Numbered from the stretch's first letter, positions 17,797-26,938 are shown. The stretch: DNA of 64,000 nucleotides from UBA1351 sp963677625 (GCA_963677625.2 CAXXSW010000004.1:372001-436000), one strand, 5' to 3'. Numbers and translations: made by a program. The notes: a model not told the origin generated them from the letters alone.

Positions 17797-17851
17797 AATA
17801 TATGTAAAAGCGGGAAGTGATAACCACTGCCGCCTTTACTATTTTACACGA

Positions 17852-18490
17852 TTATACTTGTTTGTCAAGAAGAATTTTCTCAACTTTTTTCTTGATACGT
17901 TGCAAGGCATTGTCAATGGATTTGACAGGCTTTTCCAGAATACCTGCCACTTCAACATAACCGGTTCCATCTATATAAAGCTGAAGCACTTCTTTTTCAA
18001 ACTTAGACAACTTATCAGCTAGTTCATGTTCTATAATATGGAGATTCTCTCTGCCGATAAATAGGTCTTCCGGATTTGATATACGTCCAGAAGGAACAGA
18101 ATCAATAAGTTCTGGTCGATCATCTTCGTCCTGATAAGCCGGCTTATTCAAAGAGACATATGAATTTAAGGGCATATGCTTCTGCCTAGTTGATGCCTTA
18201 ACAGCTGTGATCATCTGCCTCGTCACACATAGGTCTGCAAAAGAATAAAAACTAGCTTCTTTGTTGGGGTTATAATCCCGAATTGCTTTAAAAAGACCAA
18301 TCATACCTTCCTGAACAATATCATCTTTACCAGCTCCCATCAAAAAATAGGATTGGGACTTTTTCTCAACCAAAAGCTTATACTTTCTCATTAAAAAATC
18401 AAGAGCATAGTCGTTTTTTTCATGGATGAGCTCAAGAAGTTGCTCATCCGCTAACAAGTGGAATTCATCAAAATTCACTTTATTTTTCAA
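17852..18490 (-). CDS. sigH: Sporulation/transition-state sigma factor SigH
   Basis: This is a sigma-70 family factor of about 212 residues, the length of Bacillus SigH. Region 2 contains GKDDIVQEGMIGLFKAIRDYNP and ASFYSFADLCVTRQMI. Region 4 is at the C-terminus with VAGILEKPVKSIDNALQRIKKK. SigH directs transition-phase and early sporulation transcription. The start is ambiguous: ATGs at 18505 and 18496 lack a well-spaced SD, while TTG 18490 has GAGGAG 7 nt upstream and gives a natural N-terminus, so it is used here. It is the last gene of the cysE-to-sigH block. YacP, which separates rlmB from sigH in Bacillus, is absent. Confidence 0.93.
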   Translation of the reverse strand: MKNKVNFDEFHLLADEQLLELIHEKNDYALDFLMRKYKLLVEKKSQSYFLMGAGKDDIVQEGMIGLFKAIRDYNPNKEASFYSFADLCVTRQMITAVKASTRQKHMPLNSYVSLNKPAYQDEDDRPELIDSVPSGRISNPEDLFIGRENLHIIEHELADKLSKFEKEVLQLYIDGTGYVEVAGILEKPVKSIDNALQRIKKKVEKILLDKQV

Positions 18491-18611
18491 AGGCATTCTC
18501 CTCATCTATAGTCAAGGTTAATCTTTTTGTAAAATATAGTATATCAAATATAGGTGACGAAGTAAATGCTGAGACCATAAATCTCAGCATTTTAAATACA
18601 TGTTAATGAGG

Positions 18612-19364
18612 TTAATTGAACTCTCTTTGACGAAGCGCTTCATACATAAGAACACCACAAGCAACAGATGCATTTAGGGAGCTAATCTCACCTTTCATAG
18701 GAATTTTAGCAATAAAATCACACTTTTCTTTAACAAGTTTAGACAAGCCACTACCCTCACCACCAATAACTAAACCAAGGGCACCTTTAAGGTCTACCTT
18801 ATACATGACATCGCCATCCATATCAGCTCCTGCAATCCAAAGACCTTCTTTCTTAAGGTCTTCAATCGTTTGCGAAATGTTGGTCACCTTAGCTACAGGT
18901 GTGTATTCCAAAGCTCCTGAGCTAGTTTTAACTACTGTCTCTGTCAATCCACAAGCTCTTCTTTTAGGTATTATTATACCGTGGACACCGCTAATATTGG
19001 CAGTTCGAATGATTGCTCCAAGATTATGGGGATCTTCGATACCATCAAGTATAACTACAAATGGGGGTTCATTCTTATCTTTTGCCTTTTGTAATATGTC
19101 TTCTACGCTAACATAATCATATGCAGCTACATATCCTATAACACCTTGATAATGGCCTCCCTGAGACCTCTTTTCCATATTTTCTTTTGATTCAAATCGT
19201 ACAACAATACCTTTTTTACGTGCTTTAGCGACAATTGCTTTCATTGGGCCTTCATTACCCAGATTATCCTGTATAAATAACTTATCGAAACTTCTGTCTG
19301 CTTTTAACGCTTCATTAACTGCGTTTCTTCCTTCAATAATAAGGGAGTTTTCATTATTATCCAT
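18612..19364 (-). CDS. rlmB: 23S rRNA (guanosine-2'-O-)-methyltransferase RlmB
   Basis: This is a SPOUT-class (SpoU) methyltransferase of about 250 residues. An N-terminal substrate-binding region (IIEGRNAVNEAL) is followed by the knotted domain with VILDGIEDPHNLGAIIRTAN, VIGGEGSGLSKLV and IPMKGEISSLNASVACG. It uses SAM to methylate the 2'-O of a guanosine in 23S rRNA (G2251 in E. coli numbering). ATG 19364 is chosen because AAAGG lies 8 nt upstream; the frame upstream of it lacks an SD. It sits between the spoVB-like gene and sigH in the conserved block. Confidence 0.93.
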   Translation of the reverse strand: MDNNENSLIIEGRNAVNEALKADRSFDKLFIQDNLGNEGPMKAIVAKARKKGIVVRFESKENMEKRSQGGHYQGVIGYVAAYDYVSVEDILQKAKDKNEPPFVVILDGIEDPHNLGAIIRTANISGVHGIIIPKRRACGLTETVVKTSSGALEYTPVAKVTNISQTIEDLKKEGLWIAGADMDGDVMYKVDLKGALGLVIGGEGSGLSKLVKEKCDFIAKIPMKGEISSLNASVACGVLMYEALRQREFN

Positions 19365-19404
19365 ATACATCCTTTCCCTGTTCCTAAACAGTTTGAGCAT
19401 CCAT

Positions 19405-21033
19405 TTATATTAACTTTCTTTTTTCTAGCCATGATAAAATCCGTTCATGTTTAGGTAATATGGCAATTTCATCCTTGGTAAAGGCCTTAAGACATATCAT
19501 AGCGATACCATAGGCTATGATACCAATGATGACACTAATCCCAATTCCCAGAATATTGCTATTTTGTGACTTATGCACAAATTCATATGTAAAATATACA
19601 ATTATCCCCATAATTCCTGAAGCAATCACAGGTTTAAGGTAGGCGTGTACAAAGGATTGCGTAAAATGAGTCAGCTTTCTGATTATAACATAACATGTCA
19701 AGGCAATGAACATATAATAACCCAGGGTGCCAATAATAGCACCAAATGCACCTAAAGAAGACCTTATGATAATAATGTTAAGCAATACTTTTGTCACTGC
19801 TCCTCCTACAACTACAATTAAAGCAATGTAATATTTTCCTAGACCTTGTAGTATACCAATCAAGGATTGGCTAAGAATCATAAACACTAGACACAGAGTA
19901 TAGCCTTGAAGATAAATCGTTCCCTCTTGATCTCCAAATATTAATTGGAGCAAAGGACCAGCAAGAACATAAATCCCCATAGCTGCGGGTATAGACAATT
20001 TTGCCCCTATTTCTGTAGCTTCTCTGATTTTGGCCTTAAGTTCTTCACCATTTTTCTTAGCATTAGCCGCTGAGATAGAAGGGACAATACTTATAATCAA
20101 GGACAAGCTAATAACAAGTGGTACATTTACTATTGCCTGAACCTGCCCCAAAACACCAATTGTATACGTTCCCACACTGATTACTTTTGAGTCAATCACC
20201 ATCTTTAATCCGTCAATAAACATTGGCTTTGATAAAATCAAGGACAAGGTAGAACTATCAATAAAAGTCATAATAGAATATGATGCACTAGCAATGGTTA
20301 CAGGTACTGCCAAATAAGCTATTTTTTTAGCAATCTTTTTTCTTGAGTACTTTACTTGTTTGTCATTTGCTTTAATATGGGCCTTAATATCTTTTCTTTT
20401 AGACAAATAGACTAAGCTTAAGTAAAGAGCTGACAGGAAAAGACCACCGGTCACACCTAAGGCAGCTCCACCTATTTGTTGTGGCAAACTATAACCCATC
20501 TTTTGAAAATATACAACTAAAGAAATCCCAATAAGCACTTTAAAAGTATTTTCAATTATTTGTGAAATTCCTGATGGCACCATATCCTGCATGCCTTGAA
20601 GATAACCACGTATTGCCCCTGCAATACCGATAAACAACGGAGCGAGTCCCAATCCAGCAATGGCGTAAACAGAACCATCCCATTTAAAAAGGTCTACAAT
20701 TTCATTTCTAAAAATCAGGAATAAGGCTGATACAATCAAGCCCATAGTAACCGTTATTATAAAAGATATTCTGAAGGTCTGGTGGGCCTTATTATACTCT
20801 TTATTAGCTAGTTCTTCTGCAACCAGCTTTGCTACAGAATTAGGAATTCCCATTAAGGCTGCTGCCGTCAAAATACTGTAAATCGGGTAAACAGCATTAT
20901 AATAACCAACTCCAGCAGTACCAGTTAAGATCTTTAAAGGTATCTTATAAAAAGCGCTGATTACTTTAGCAATAATCCCTGCCAACGATAGAATCAAGGC
21001 ACTTCGAATAAAAGTCTGTGTTTGTTTAGTCAT
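19405..21033 (-). CDS. SpoVB/MurJ-like polysaccharide flippase of the MOP superfamily
   Basis: The protein has 542 residues and about 14 predicted membrane helices. Family segments include YYNAVYPIYSILTAAALMGIPNS cut near residue 45, and IGIAGAIRGYLQGMQDM near residue 140. Members of this branch include SpoVB (spore cortex) and MurJ-type lipid II flippases. The precise substrate is not evident. Its start overlaps the mrnC stop by 8 nt, so it is translationally coupled within the operon. Such a gene is not present at this point in Bacillus, so it is an insertion in the mrnC-rlmB interval. The stop is 40 bp before rlmB. Confidence 0.85.
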   Translation of the reverse strand: MTKQTQTFIRSALILSLAGIIAKVISAFYKIPLKILTGTAGVGYYNAVYPIYSILTAAALMGIPNSVAKLVAEELANKEYNKAHQTFRISFIITVTMGLIVSALFLIFRNEIVDLFKWDGSVYAIAGLGLAPLFIGIAGAIRGYLQGMQDMVPSGISQIIENTFKVLIGISLVVYFQKMGYSLPQQIGGAALGVTGGLFLSALYLSLVYLSKRKDIKAHIKANDKQVKYSRKKIAKKIAYLAVPVTIASASYSIMTFIDSSTLSLILSKPMFIDGLKMVIDSKVISVGTYTIGVLGQVQAIVNVPLVISLSLIISIVPSISAANAKKNGEELKAKIREATEIGAKLSIPAAMGIYVLAGPLLQLIFGDQEGTIYLQGYTLCLVFMILSQSLIGILQGLGKYYIALIVVVGGAVTKVLLNIIIIRSSLGAFGAIIGTLGYYMFIALTCYVIIRKLTHFTQSFVHAYLKPVIASGIMGIIVYFTYEFVHKSQNSNILGIGISVIIGIIAYGIAMICLKAFTKDEIAILPKHERILSWLEKRKLI

Positions 21034-21445
21034 GTTTTATCCCCTCAGTTACACATTCTAGCAAACGTTCATATTGTTGATCCATAAGAAGATAACCTAG
21101 AAGACATTCAAATGCAGTAGCCATTTGATAATCTTTTTTAGTGGCATGTTTAGGCACTGATAGGCTCTTGGCATTTCTTCCCCATTTGACAATACGAAGT
21201 TCCTCATCATTAAGGATTGGAGTGATTCTCTCTAGTATAGCTGCCTGTTCGGAAGCCTTGACAAAAGACTTTGTTTCCCGATGAAACTGATTCACCGATC
21301 GATTACCTTTACTTACTAAATAGAATTTGACCAGAAAGTCATAAACTGAATCACCAACATAAGCAAGAGAAAGTGGACTGTATCTACGAATATCCACTTT
21401 CTCCATATGCATTTTTTTTCTAAATTCATCAAAAAACTTTTCCAT
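21026..21445 (-). CDS. mrnC: Mini-ribonuclease III (MrnC)
   Basis: The protein has 139 residues: an RNase III catalytic domain without the double-stranded RNA-binding domain. Signature residues are in PLSLAYVGDSVYDFLV and the C-terminal ATAFECLLGYLLM. MrnC trims the ends of 23S rRNA precursors, so it works in the same process as RlmB two genes away. It lies 14 bp after cysS and overlaps the spoVB-like start. No clear SD is visible before ATG 21445, which fits coupling to cysS. Confidence 0.93.
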   Translation of the reverse strand: MEKFFDEFRKKMHMEKVDIRRYSPLSLAYVGDSVYDFLVKFYLVSKGNRSVNQFHRETKSFVKASEQAAILERITPILNDEELRIVKWGRNAKSLSVPKHATKKDYQMATAFECLLGYLLMDQQYERLLECVTEGIKHD

Positions 21446-21459
21446 ATATTTGATGTGAA

Positions 21460-22872
21460 TTAAACTCTACTATAGAGAACGCCTTCTCTAGTGTCTTTAA
21501 GAACAATTCCCCTTGCCAACAAGTCATCCCGGATCTTGTCTGAAGTAGCAAAATCCTTTCGTTTCCTAGCTTCTTGCCGCTTAGCAATTAGTTCTTCAAT
21601 CTCAGAGTCCAACAACACTTCCTCTTTCTTATAGACTACTCCAAGTATATCACAAAGTTCAATAAACAAGTCATTAAAATTCTTTAAAAAGACAATATTT
21701 GACTCAGTGTCAAAATTCAAGTTGATGTATTTAACCATATCAAAAATTGTTGCTATTCCGGCAGATGTATTAAAGTCATCATCCATTCCCTCTTCAAAGG
21801 CCTGTCTAAATCCCTCTATAACCATGGTTTCATCTTTTGTCAACATCTTTTCAGTAAGGTCTTCCTCTTGTCTTTCTTCTCCATCCAGTAGACCGGTTAG
21901 TTTTTCATATCCCGTCTTGATACGCTCCAGGCTCTTACTTGCCGACTCCATCAAGTTTCTGGAAAAATTAATCGGACTTCTATAGTGGGCATTCAATAGG
22001 AAAAAACGAATGACTTCATAAGGAATCTCATCCGCAATTTCTCTCACTGTAAAGAAATTACCAAGGGACTTGCTCATCTTCTGATTATCCACATTAATGA
22101 AACCATTATGCATCCAATAGTTAGCAAAATCAACGCCATTAGAACACTCACTCTGAGCAATCTCATTTTCATGATGTGGAAAAATAAGGTCCGTACCACC
22201 AGCATGGATATCTATCTGAGGTCCTAGGTATTTTTTAGCCATAACAGAACACTCTATATGCCAGCCAGGTCTTCCTTGACTCCATGGTGATTCCCAAGCT
22301 GGTTCGCCTTCTTTTTTGGGTTTCCATAAGACAAAATCAGAAGGATTACGTTTTCCCTCCTCAACAGCAATACGCTTACCAGCTTCCAAATCATCTATAT
22401 TTTTACCAGATAATTTGCCATAGTCTCCAAAGGTCTTTGATTCAAAATAAACCGTTCCATCAACCTCGTAAGCATGTCCCTTGTCAATCAGATCACTAAT
22501 CATGGTTATAATTGCTTCTACTTCTTCAGTTGCTTTTGGATTGAAACTAGCTTGGCCTACACCTAATCCTTTGGCATCAACTTCCACTTCCCCTATATAC
22601 TTACTGGCAACTTCATCTGTTGAGATACCTTCTTCAATAGCACGTTTGATAATCTTATCATCAATATCTGTATAATTCTGAACATAGGTTACATCATAAC
22701 CACGATACTCAAAATATCGTCTTACTACATCAAAAATAACAAAAGGTCTAGCATTACCAATATGCATAAAATTGTAAACAGTTGGACCACATACATACAT
22801 TTTTACTCTCCCAGGTTCAAGAGCAACAAATTCTTCCTTCTGTCTCGTCATGGTATTATATATTCTAATCAT
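21460..22872 (-). CDS. cysS: Cysteinyl-tRNA synthetase
   Basis: This class I synthetase of 470 residues has HIGH-type HIGNARPFV near residue 36 and KMSKSLGN near residue 264. Zinc ligands are Cys28 (MYVCGPTVYNFMH) and the IECSVMAKKYLG, HAGGTDLIFPHHENE region. It charges tRNA-Cys. The start overlaps the cysE stop by 8 nt. Both genes lie behind a T-box that senses uncharged tRNA, so cysteine synthesis and charging are controlled together. Confidence 0.97.
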   Translation of the reverse strand: MIRIYNTMTRQKEEFVALEPGRVKMYVCGPTVYNFMHIGNARPFVIFDVVRRYFEYRGYDVTYVQNYTDIDDKIIKRAIEEGISTDEVASKYIGEVEVDAKGLGVGQASFNPKATEEVEAIITMISDLIDKGHAYEVDGTVYFESKTFGDYGKLSGKNIDDLEAGKRIAVEEGKRNPSDFVLWKPKKEGEPAWESPWSQGRPGWHIECSVMAKKYLGPQIDIHAGGTDLIFPHHENEIAQSECSNGVDFANYWMHNGFINVDNQKMSKSLGNFFTVREIADEIPYEVIRFFLLNAHYRSPINFSRNLMESASKSLERIKTGYEKLTGLLDGEERQEEDLTEKMLTKDETMVIEGFRQAFEEGMDDDFNTSAGIATIFDMVKYINLNFDTESNIVFLKNFNDLFIELCDILGVVYKKEEVLLDSEIEELIAKRQEARKRKDFATSDKIRDDLLARGIVLKDTREGVLYSRV

Positions 22873-23614
22873 CTAACACATTCCTCTCTTCCATTTGGCA
22901 GCCGTGATCTTTATCAGGATTATCAGGACATAAGCCACATCTCTCCATGCTTCTTTTCATCAATTTTTCTTTTGTTAAGGCCCCTTCGTTATTTTCAAGA
23001 GCTTCTAGTCGAAGGGTTAATTTACACAGTTCCATACGAACTGGATCAGGCAAGTGCGTTTGATCCAAGAGTGACTGCGGATGAATTTTTTCATTCTTTC
23101 GCTTAACAATCCGACCGGGAATACCTACAACGGTTGAATAAGGTGGTATTTCCCGAAGTACAACTGAGCCTGCTCCTATTTTGCAGTCATCACCAACAGA
23201 AAAAGATCCCAGCACCTTGGCACCTGCACTAATCATAACATTATCCCCAATGGTTGGATGACGTTTCCCATGCTCTTTACCTGTTCCTCCAAGGGTAACA
23301 CCTTGATAAATGGTACAATTATCACCAATTTCAGCCGTTTCACCAATAACTACTCCATGACCGTGATCGATAAAGAGCCCTTTACCAATAACAGCTCCAG
23401 GATGTATCTCAATCCCTGTTTTTTTCACTGCTCTTTGAGATATATACCTAGCCATAAAATATCGCTTCTTCACAAAGAACCAGTGGGCCAGTCTGTACCT
23501 CAATATTGCATGAAAACTTGGATACAAAAAAACTTCCATAGTTGTCTTAATTGCAGGATCTCTTTCTCTTATTACATCAATTTCCTCTTTTATAAAACTG
23601 ATAAGATTCATCAT
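22865..23614 (-). CDS. cysE: Serine O-acetyltransferase CysE
   Basis: The protein has about 249 residues from ATG 23614, chosen for the SD AGGAAGGA; an upstream frame to 23641 lacks one. An alpha-helical N-terminal part is followed by hexapeptide repeats with IHPGAVIGKGLFIDHGHGVV and GVTLGGTGKEHGKRHPTIG, the acetyl-CoA-dependent core that makes O-acetylserine for cysteine. Compared with short clostridial CysE it has a C-terminal extension containing CGLCPDNPDKDHGC and three cysteines. No cysK is adjacent. The T-box lies upstream and a repeat copy occupies the leader. Confidence 0.95.
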   Translation of the reverse strand: MMNLISFIKEEIDVIRERDPAIKTTMEVFLYPSFHAILRYRLAHWFFVKKRYFMARYISQRAVKKTGIEIHPGAVIGKGLFIDHGHGVVIGETAEIGDNCTIYQGVTLGGTGKEHGKRHPTIGDNVMISAGAKVLGSFSVGDDCKIGAGSVVLREIPPYSTVVGIPGRIVKRKNEKIHPQSLLDQTHLPDPVRMELCKLTLRLEALENNEGALTKEKLMKRSMERCGLCPDNPDKDHGCQMEERNVLDD

Positions 23615-23663
23615 ATAATCTTCCTTCCTATGAATGATCACTTTTTAGCTTTTAAAAACGAAG

Positions 23664-23773
23664 AACAAAGAGGCTTCGCCTCGTTCGCTTTGCGATTGTT
23701 ACGTTAAGAAAGTTTCCTTGATATTTTATGAGATGTTTCTACTCATAAAATTCAAATAGAGAACTTTCCTATA
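23664..23773 (-). repeat. Dispersed palindromic repeat, copy C
   Basis: This copy lies in the cysE leader, starting on the minus strand after a hairpin with tail TTTGTTC. Outer stem TAGGAAAGTT pairs with AACTTTCTTA (one G-T wobble). The inner stem ATTTTATGAG/CTCATAAAAT is perfect. It ends with GAGGCGAAGCCTC and TTTGTTC, 50 bp before the cysE start. Confidence 0.85.
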
Positions 23774-23783
23774 AAAGAACAAA

Positions 23784-23862
23784 GAAGATGTTTTACATCC
23801 TCGGTTTTGCCGAAGGCAAATTGTTCCAATTGCCGACGGAAAGTCCTATGGAGGACTTTCCG
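23784..23862 (-). other. Three further hairpins in the cysE leader
   Basis: Between the T-box terminator and repeat copy C the minus strand forms a perfect 10-bp stem, CGGAAAGTCC/GGACTTTCCG (23837-23862). Next is TTTGC-CTTCG-GCAAA with a stable C(UUCG)G-type loop (23806-23820). Last is GAGGATG/CATCTTC (23784-23802) followed by TTTGTTC, which resembles a second terminator. Confidence 0.7.
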
Positions 23863-23867
23863 AGTAA

Positions 23868-24102
23868 ATAAAAAACGCCTCTGTCTAAGAGACGTATCTA
23901 CGCGGTTCCACTCTAATTGAAGACAATTTGTCTTCCACTCAATCTATGATAACGGATAGGATTCCGGCTATGGCTACTCTATTCACCACAGCAGCTCATG
24001 GATGCACTTCAGTCTTTCATTCGTTAGGTAACTTCCAGCCTTTCATCACCTTCTCTGTAACTTCAAAAATACTTACTCTTCCAATCAAAGCTATTTAATA
24101 TT
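23868..24102 (-). promoter_or_regulatory. T-box leader with terminator, probably tRNA-Cys responsive
   Basis: The minus strand contains the T-box sequence AGAGTGGAACCGCG (near 23901-23914). It also has Stem I elements, AGAGAAGGTGATGAAAGG. A terminator hairpin at 23876-23894 with a T-run follows. A TGC triplet at 24004-24006, in GAAGTGCATCC, is about 96 nt from the predicted start and is placed like a cysteine specifier. Uncharged tRNA-Cys would promote antitermination into cysE-cysS. Confidence 0.92.
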
Positions 24103-24108
24103 AACATT

Positions 24109-24137
24109 ACTATATAATAAGTGAATAAAAATGTCAA
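24109..24137 (-). promoter_or_regulatory. Promoter of the cysE-to-sigH operon
   Basis: The minus strand has TTGACA (24132-24137), a 17-bp spacer and TATAGT (24109-24114), directly upstream of the T-box leader. Confidence 0.85.
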
Positions 24138-24167
24138 CAGACATAAACATCTGATTTTAATGACTAC

Positions 24168-25103
24168 TTAATGATTATAATTCATCAACAATTCCATTAA
24201 TAACTTGATAAACTTCTTATTATCCGCCTTTACAGCCACACTTACATTAGGCTTCTTTCCTGAAAGTCTATACTTATCCACTAAGGTCATACCTCTTGCT
24301 TTACCATTGTCACAAACAACATCGATATAATAATTCTCCATTTCAAAAATCGACGGTTCAAGCAAATATGACAACGCAAGTGGATCATGCATAATTGCCC
24401 CATTCTTATTAAAGGGACTTTCCTTGTCCATCAAATATGTATTTAGATTAGACAAAAGGTCTGCAACTGGATTTCCTATAGACTTAAAGGCTTCATTTTG
24501 TTCTCTTGTTACTACGGTTTGCACAGTTACGTCCAGTCCTATCAATATGACAGGTATGCCACTGTCAAATGTTATCTTGGCGGCCTCTGGATCTGCATAG
24601 ATATTATATTCTGCGGCTGGCGTCACATTTCCAACTCCCATAGCCCCACCCATAGCAATGATAGAATGAAGCTTGCTGGTTACATCAGGATACTTCTTTA
24701 TAAGCATACCTGCATCTGTCATAGGTCCAATGGTTACCAGTCTCAATTCTCCCGGATTTTCACATGCTGTCCTATAAATAAAATCCACACCGGATTCATT
24801 AACAAAAGGTAGGTCCGACAGGGGTAACTTAAGACTACCCATTCCATTTTCTCCATGAATATGGGATGCTGTTACTAACTCTCTCGTCATTGGTTTTTCT
24901 TCACCCAAAACAATTGGAACGTCCTGTCGACCACAACATTGTACAATATTCCTTACATTGTCACCAGTATAACGTCTTTCAACATTTCCGGCTACCGCCA
25001 CAATACCTTTCACATCCAGTTTTTCACTGGCGAGACTCATAACGATAGCTGTTGTATCATCTACTCCTGGATCTGTATCCAGGATAATTGGTATTCTTTC
25101 CAT
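24168..25103 (-). CDS. Nucleoside hydrolase (IunH family)
   Basis: The 311-residue protein has the calcium-binding signature ILDTDPGVDDTTA (residues about 7-19) and the Ca2+/ribose region NIYADPEAAKITF plus AIMHDPLALSY. It cleaves N-glycosidic bonds of ribonucleosides to base and ribose. Purine or pyrimidine preference cannot be assigned. SD AGAGG is 6 nt before the ATG. It lies between the cys promoter and the Enzyme I-like gene, with 86 bp after the latter. Ribose produced could be phosphorylated by the ribokinase at 15959. Confidence 0.92.
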   Translation of the reverse strand: MERIPIILDTDPGVDDTTAIVMSLASEKLDVKGIVAVAGNVERRYTGDNVRNIVQCCGRQDVPIVLGEEKPMTRELVTASHIHGENGMGSLKLPLSDLPFVNESGVDFIYRTACENPGELRLVTIGPMTDAGMLIKKYPDVTSKLHSIIAMGGAMGVGNVTPAAEYNIYADPEAAKITFDSGIPVILIGLDVTVQTVVTREQNEAFKSIGNPVADLLSNLNTYLMDKESPFNKNGAIMHDPLALSYLLEPSIFEMENYYIDVVCDNGKARGMTLVDKYRLSGKKPNVSVAVKADNKKFIKLLMELLMNYNH

Positions 25104-25189
25104 GCTAAACCTCTACTCACAATCACTATAGTAATAATGTTTCATCAAGTCCTAAATTAATGATAAATATATAGAACCCATATCTAAGA

Positions 25190-26917
25190 CTAGTCATTCC
25201 AAAGGAAAGAGTCACCAAATATCTTTTCCAAATATTGTTTAATCTTAGTTCCAGAAGAATATTTAAGAATAATGTCTAATTGGTCTTCCCAAAACTTCTT
25301 CTCCATTGTGTTAACTTCCCAACGTACTTTGGGAATATTTTTATAGTGCACAATTAACTCATCAATACCCATTGCAACAAAAATAGGTATCAATAACTCA
25401 TTGCTACACAAACGTCCGCTAAACATGATCCGAGTTCCCTCCCGATGAGACGCGCGAACCATAGACCTTAAAATACGTAAAAACCCAGGATGTAAAAAAT
25501 CATAGTATTCAAAAACATCATCATTTCTTCTATCTGTTGCTGTAACATATTGAAGCATATCATCAATATCAACATAGACAAAGTCTACTTCCTGGGCAAA
25601 GAAATTTGTAATAATTGCAACTGATGGCATCTCTAAAATCACACCATATTGAATATCTTTGTTAAATGCAAGTCCTTTATCAGTAAGCTCCAACATCGCT
25701 TCTTCAATCAAAACTTTAATATCTAAGGTCTCGTCAATAGATGAAACCATAGGTATTACAAAGCTCACATTATAATCAGCTGATACACGAAGAATAGCTT
25801 TTATTTGAGTCAATAGAATCTCTCGATTGGCTAGAGCAATCCGGGTAGAAAAAAAGCCCAACTCAGGATTATTCTGGTCTGGAATATGAATATAAGGAAT
25901 ATCACTCTGACCATGACAGTCAAATGTTCGAAAACATAAAGTTTTTCCCTTAGCATTTTCAGCAGCCTGTAAGTATGTATTGTATTGAGATTCTTCTGTC
26001 GGCATATTCTTCATACCAATAAACATTTGCTCTGTTCTATACATTCCAACTTGGTCACATCCTAAGTTAATACTTCCTGCCACTTCATCTACTTTAGATA
26101 CTATGGCGTTAATATTGATAACATGATCATCCTTCGTTACAGTACGTTCACTAATATAAGTATCATAAATTTTATCCAGTTCTTCTTCTTTACTCTGCTT
26201 GTTTTTAAAGGCTTCCAACATCTCAGCATCTGGATTAACAGTAATTTCACCTTTATATCCGTCAACCATCAGAAGATCACCGTCTGCAACCTCATTAAGA
26301 ATACCTTTTACGCCAATAACACAAGGAATCTTCCAGCTCTTGGCTAACATGACACTATGATTTAACTTTGATGTATCTCCAATAATGATAGCAGCAACTT
26401 TATCTTTTTCCAATTCCATCGTATCTGAACTATGAATTTCATCAGCAACCAACACAACCGGTTCATGACCTAGCTCAAAAGGCTTAACATCTGCATTCAT
26501 TAATTGTTTAATAATGCCTTCAGTAATATTTTTTATGTATTCAGCTTTTTTCCTAAGGAAAGCGTCATCCATACGCTTAAATATTGACTCATATTTTCCT
26601 TTAACTTCATCAAGAACAAATTCAGCATTAATACCCTTGTCTCTGATTTGTTTTTTTACACCACCAATAACCACTGAATCCTTTAGGATATTTAAGTGGT
26701 TTTTGTGGATTTCAGCCTCTTCTTCTCCAAGAATGTTCAGGGCTTTTTTATAGGTCTTCTCCAGTTGTTCAGTATACTGATATACTGCATCGGTTAATCT
26801 GGTGATTTCATCTTCTACATTGACAATTTCACGTCTTGTAACCTCGATTTTTTTTTCTTTTTTGAGTATGGCCTTAGCCACGATCAATCCTTCTGATACG
26901 CCTATACCACGAATCAT
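25190..26917 (-). CDS. Divergent PTS Enzyme I-like PEP-utilising protein
   Basis: The 575-residue protein has the overall EI layout: N-terminal phosphohistidine domain (about 1-230) and PEP-binding barrel (about 255-560). The phospho-His is kept (His187) but in an unusual context, GDTSKLNHSVMLAKS. PEP contacts Arg294 (MYRTEQ), Arg330 (FRTFD), Glu429 (LEMPS), Asp453 and Arg463 (TDRRND) are present. Other conserved sites have changed: the RTLDIGGDK segment is RTFDCHGQSD, the Asn of GTNDL is Asp452 and the catalytic Cys of GMCGE is Ser500 (MFSGRL). No HPr or PTS permease is nearby. It may be an inactive or repurposed paralogue of PtsI. Confidence 0.85.
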   Translation of the reverse strand: MIRGIGVSEGLIVAKAILKKEKKIEVTRREIVNVEDEITRLTDAVYQYTEQLEKTYKKALNILGEEEAEIHKNHLNILKDSVVIGGVKKQIRDKGINAEFVLDEVKGKYESIFKRMDDAFLRKKAEYIKNITEGIIKQLMNADVKPFELGHEPVVLVADEIHSSDTMELEKDKVAAIIIGDTSKLNHSVMLAKSWKIPCVIGVKGILNEVADGDLLMVDGYKGEITVNPDAEMLEAFKNKQSKEEELDKIYDTYISERTVTKDDHVININAIVSKVDEVAGSINLGCDQVGMYRTEQMFIGMKNMPTEESQYNTYLQAAENAKGKTLCFRTFDCHGQSDIPYIHIPDQNNPELGFFSTRIALANREILLTQIKAILRVSADYNVSFVIPMVSSIDETLDIKVLIEEAMLELTDKGLAFNKDIQYGVILEMPSVAIITNFFAQEVDFVYVDIDDMLQYVTATDRRNDDVFEYYDFLHPGFLRILRSMVRASHREGTRIMFSGRLCSNELLIPIFVAMGIDELIVHYKNIPKVRWEVNTMEKKFWEDQLDIILKYSSGTKIKQYLEKIFGDSFLWND

Positions 26918-26938
26918 TAGAACACCTCATATTCTATG

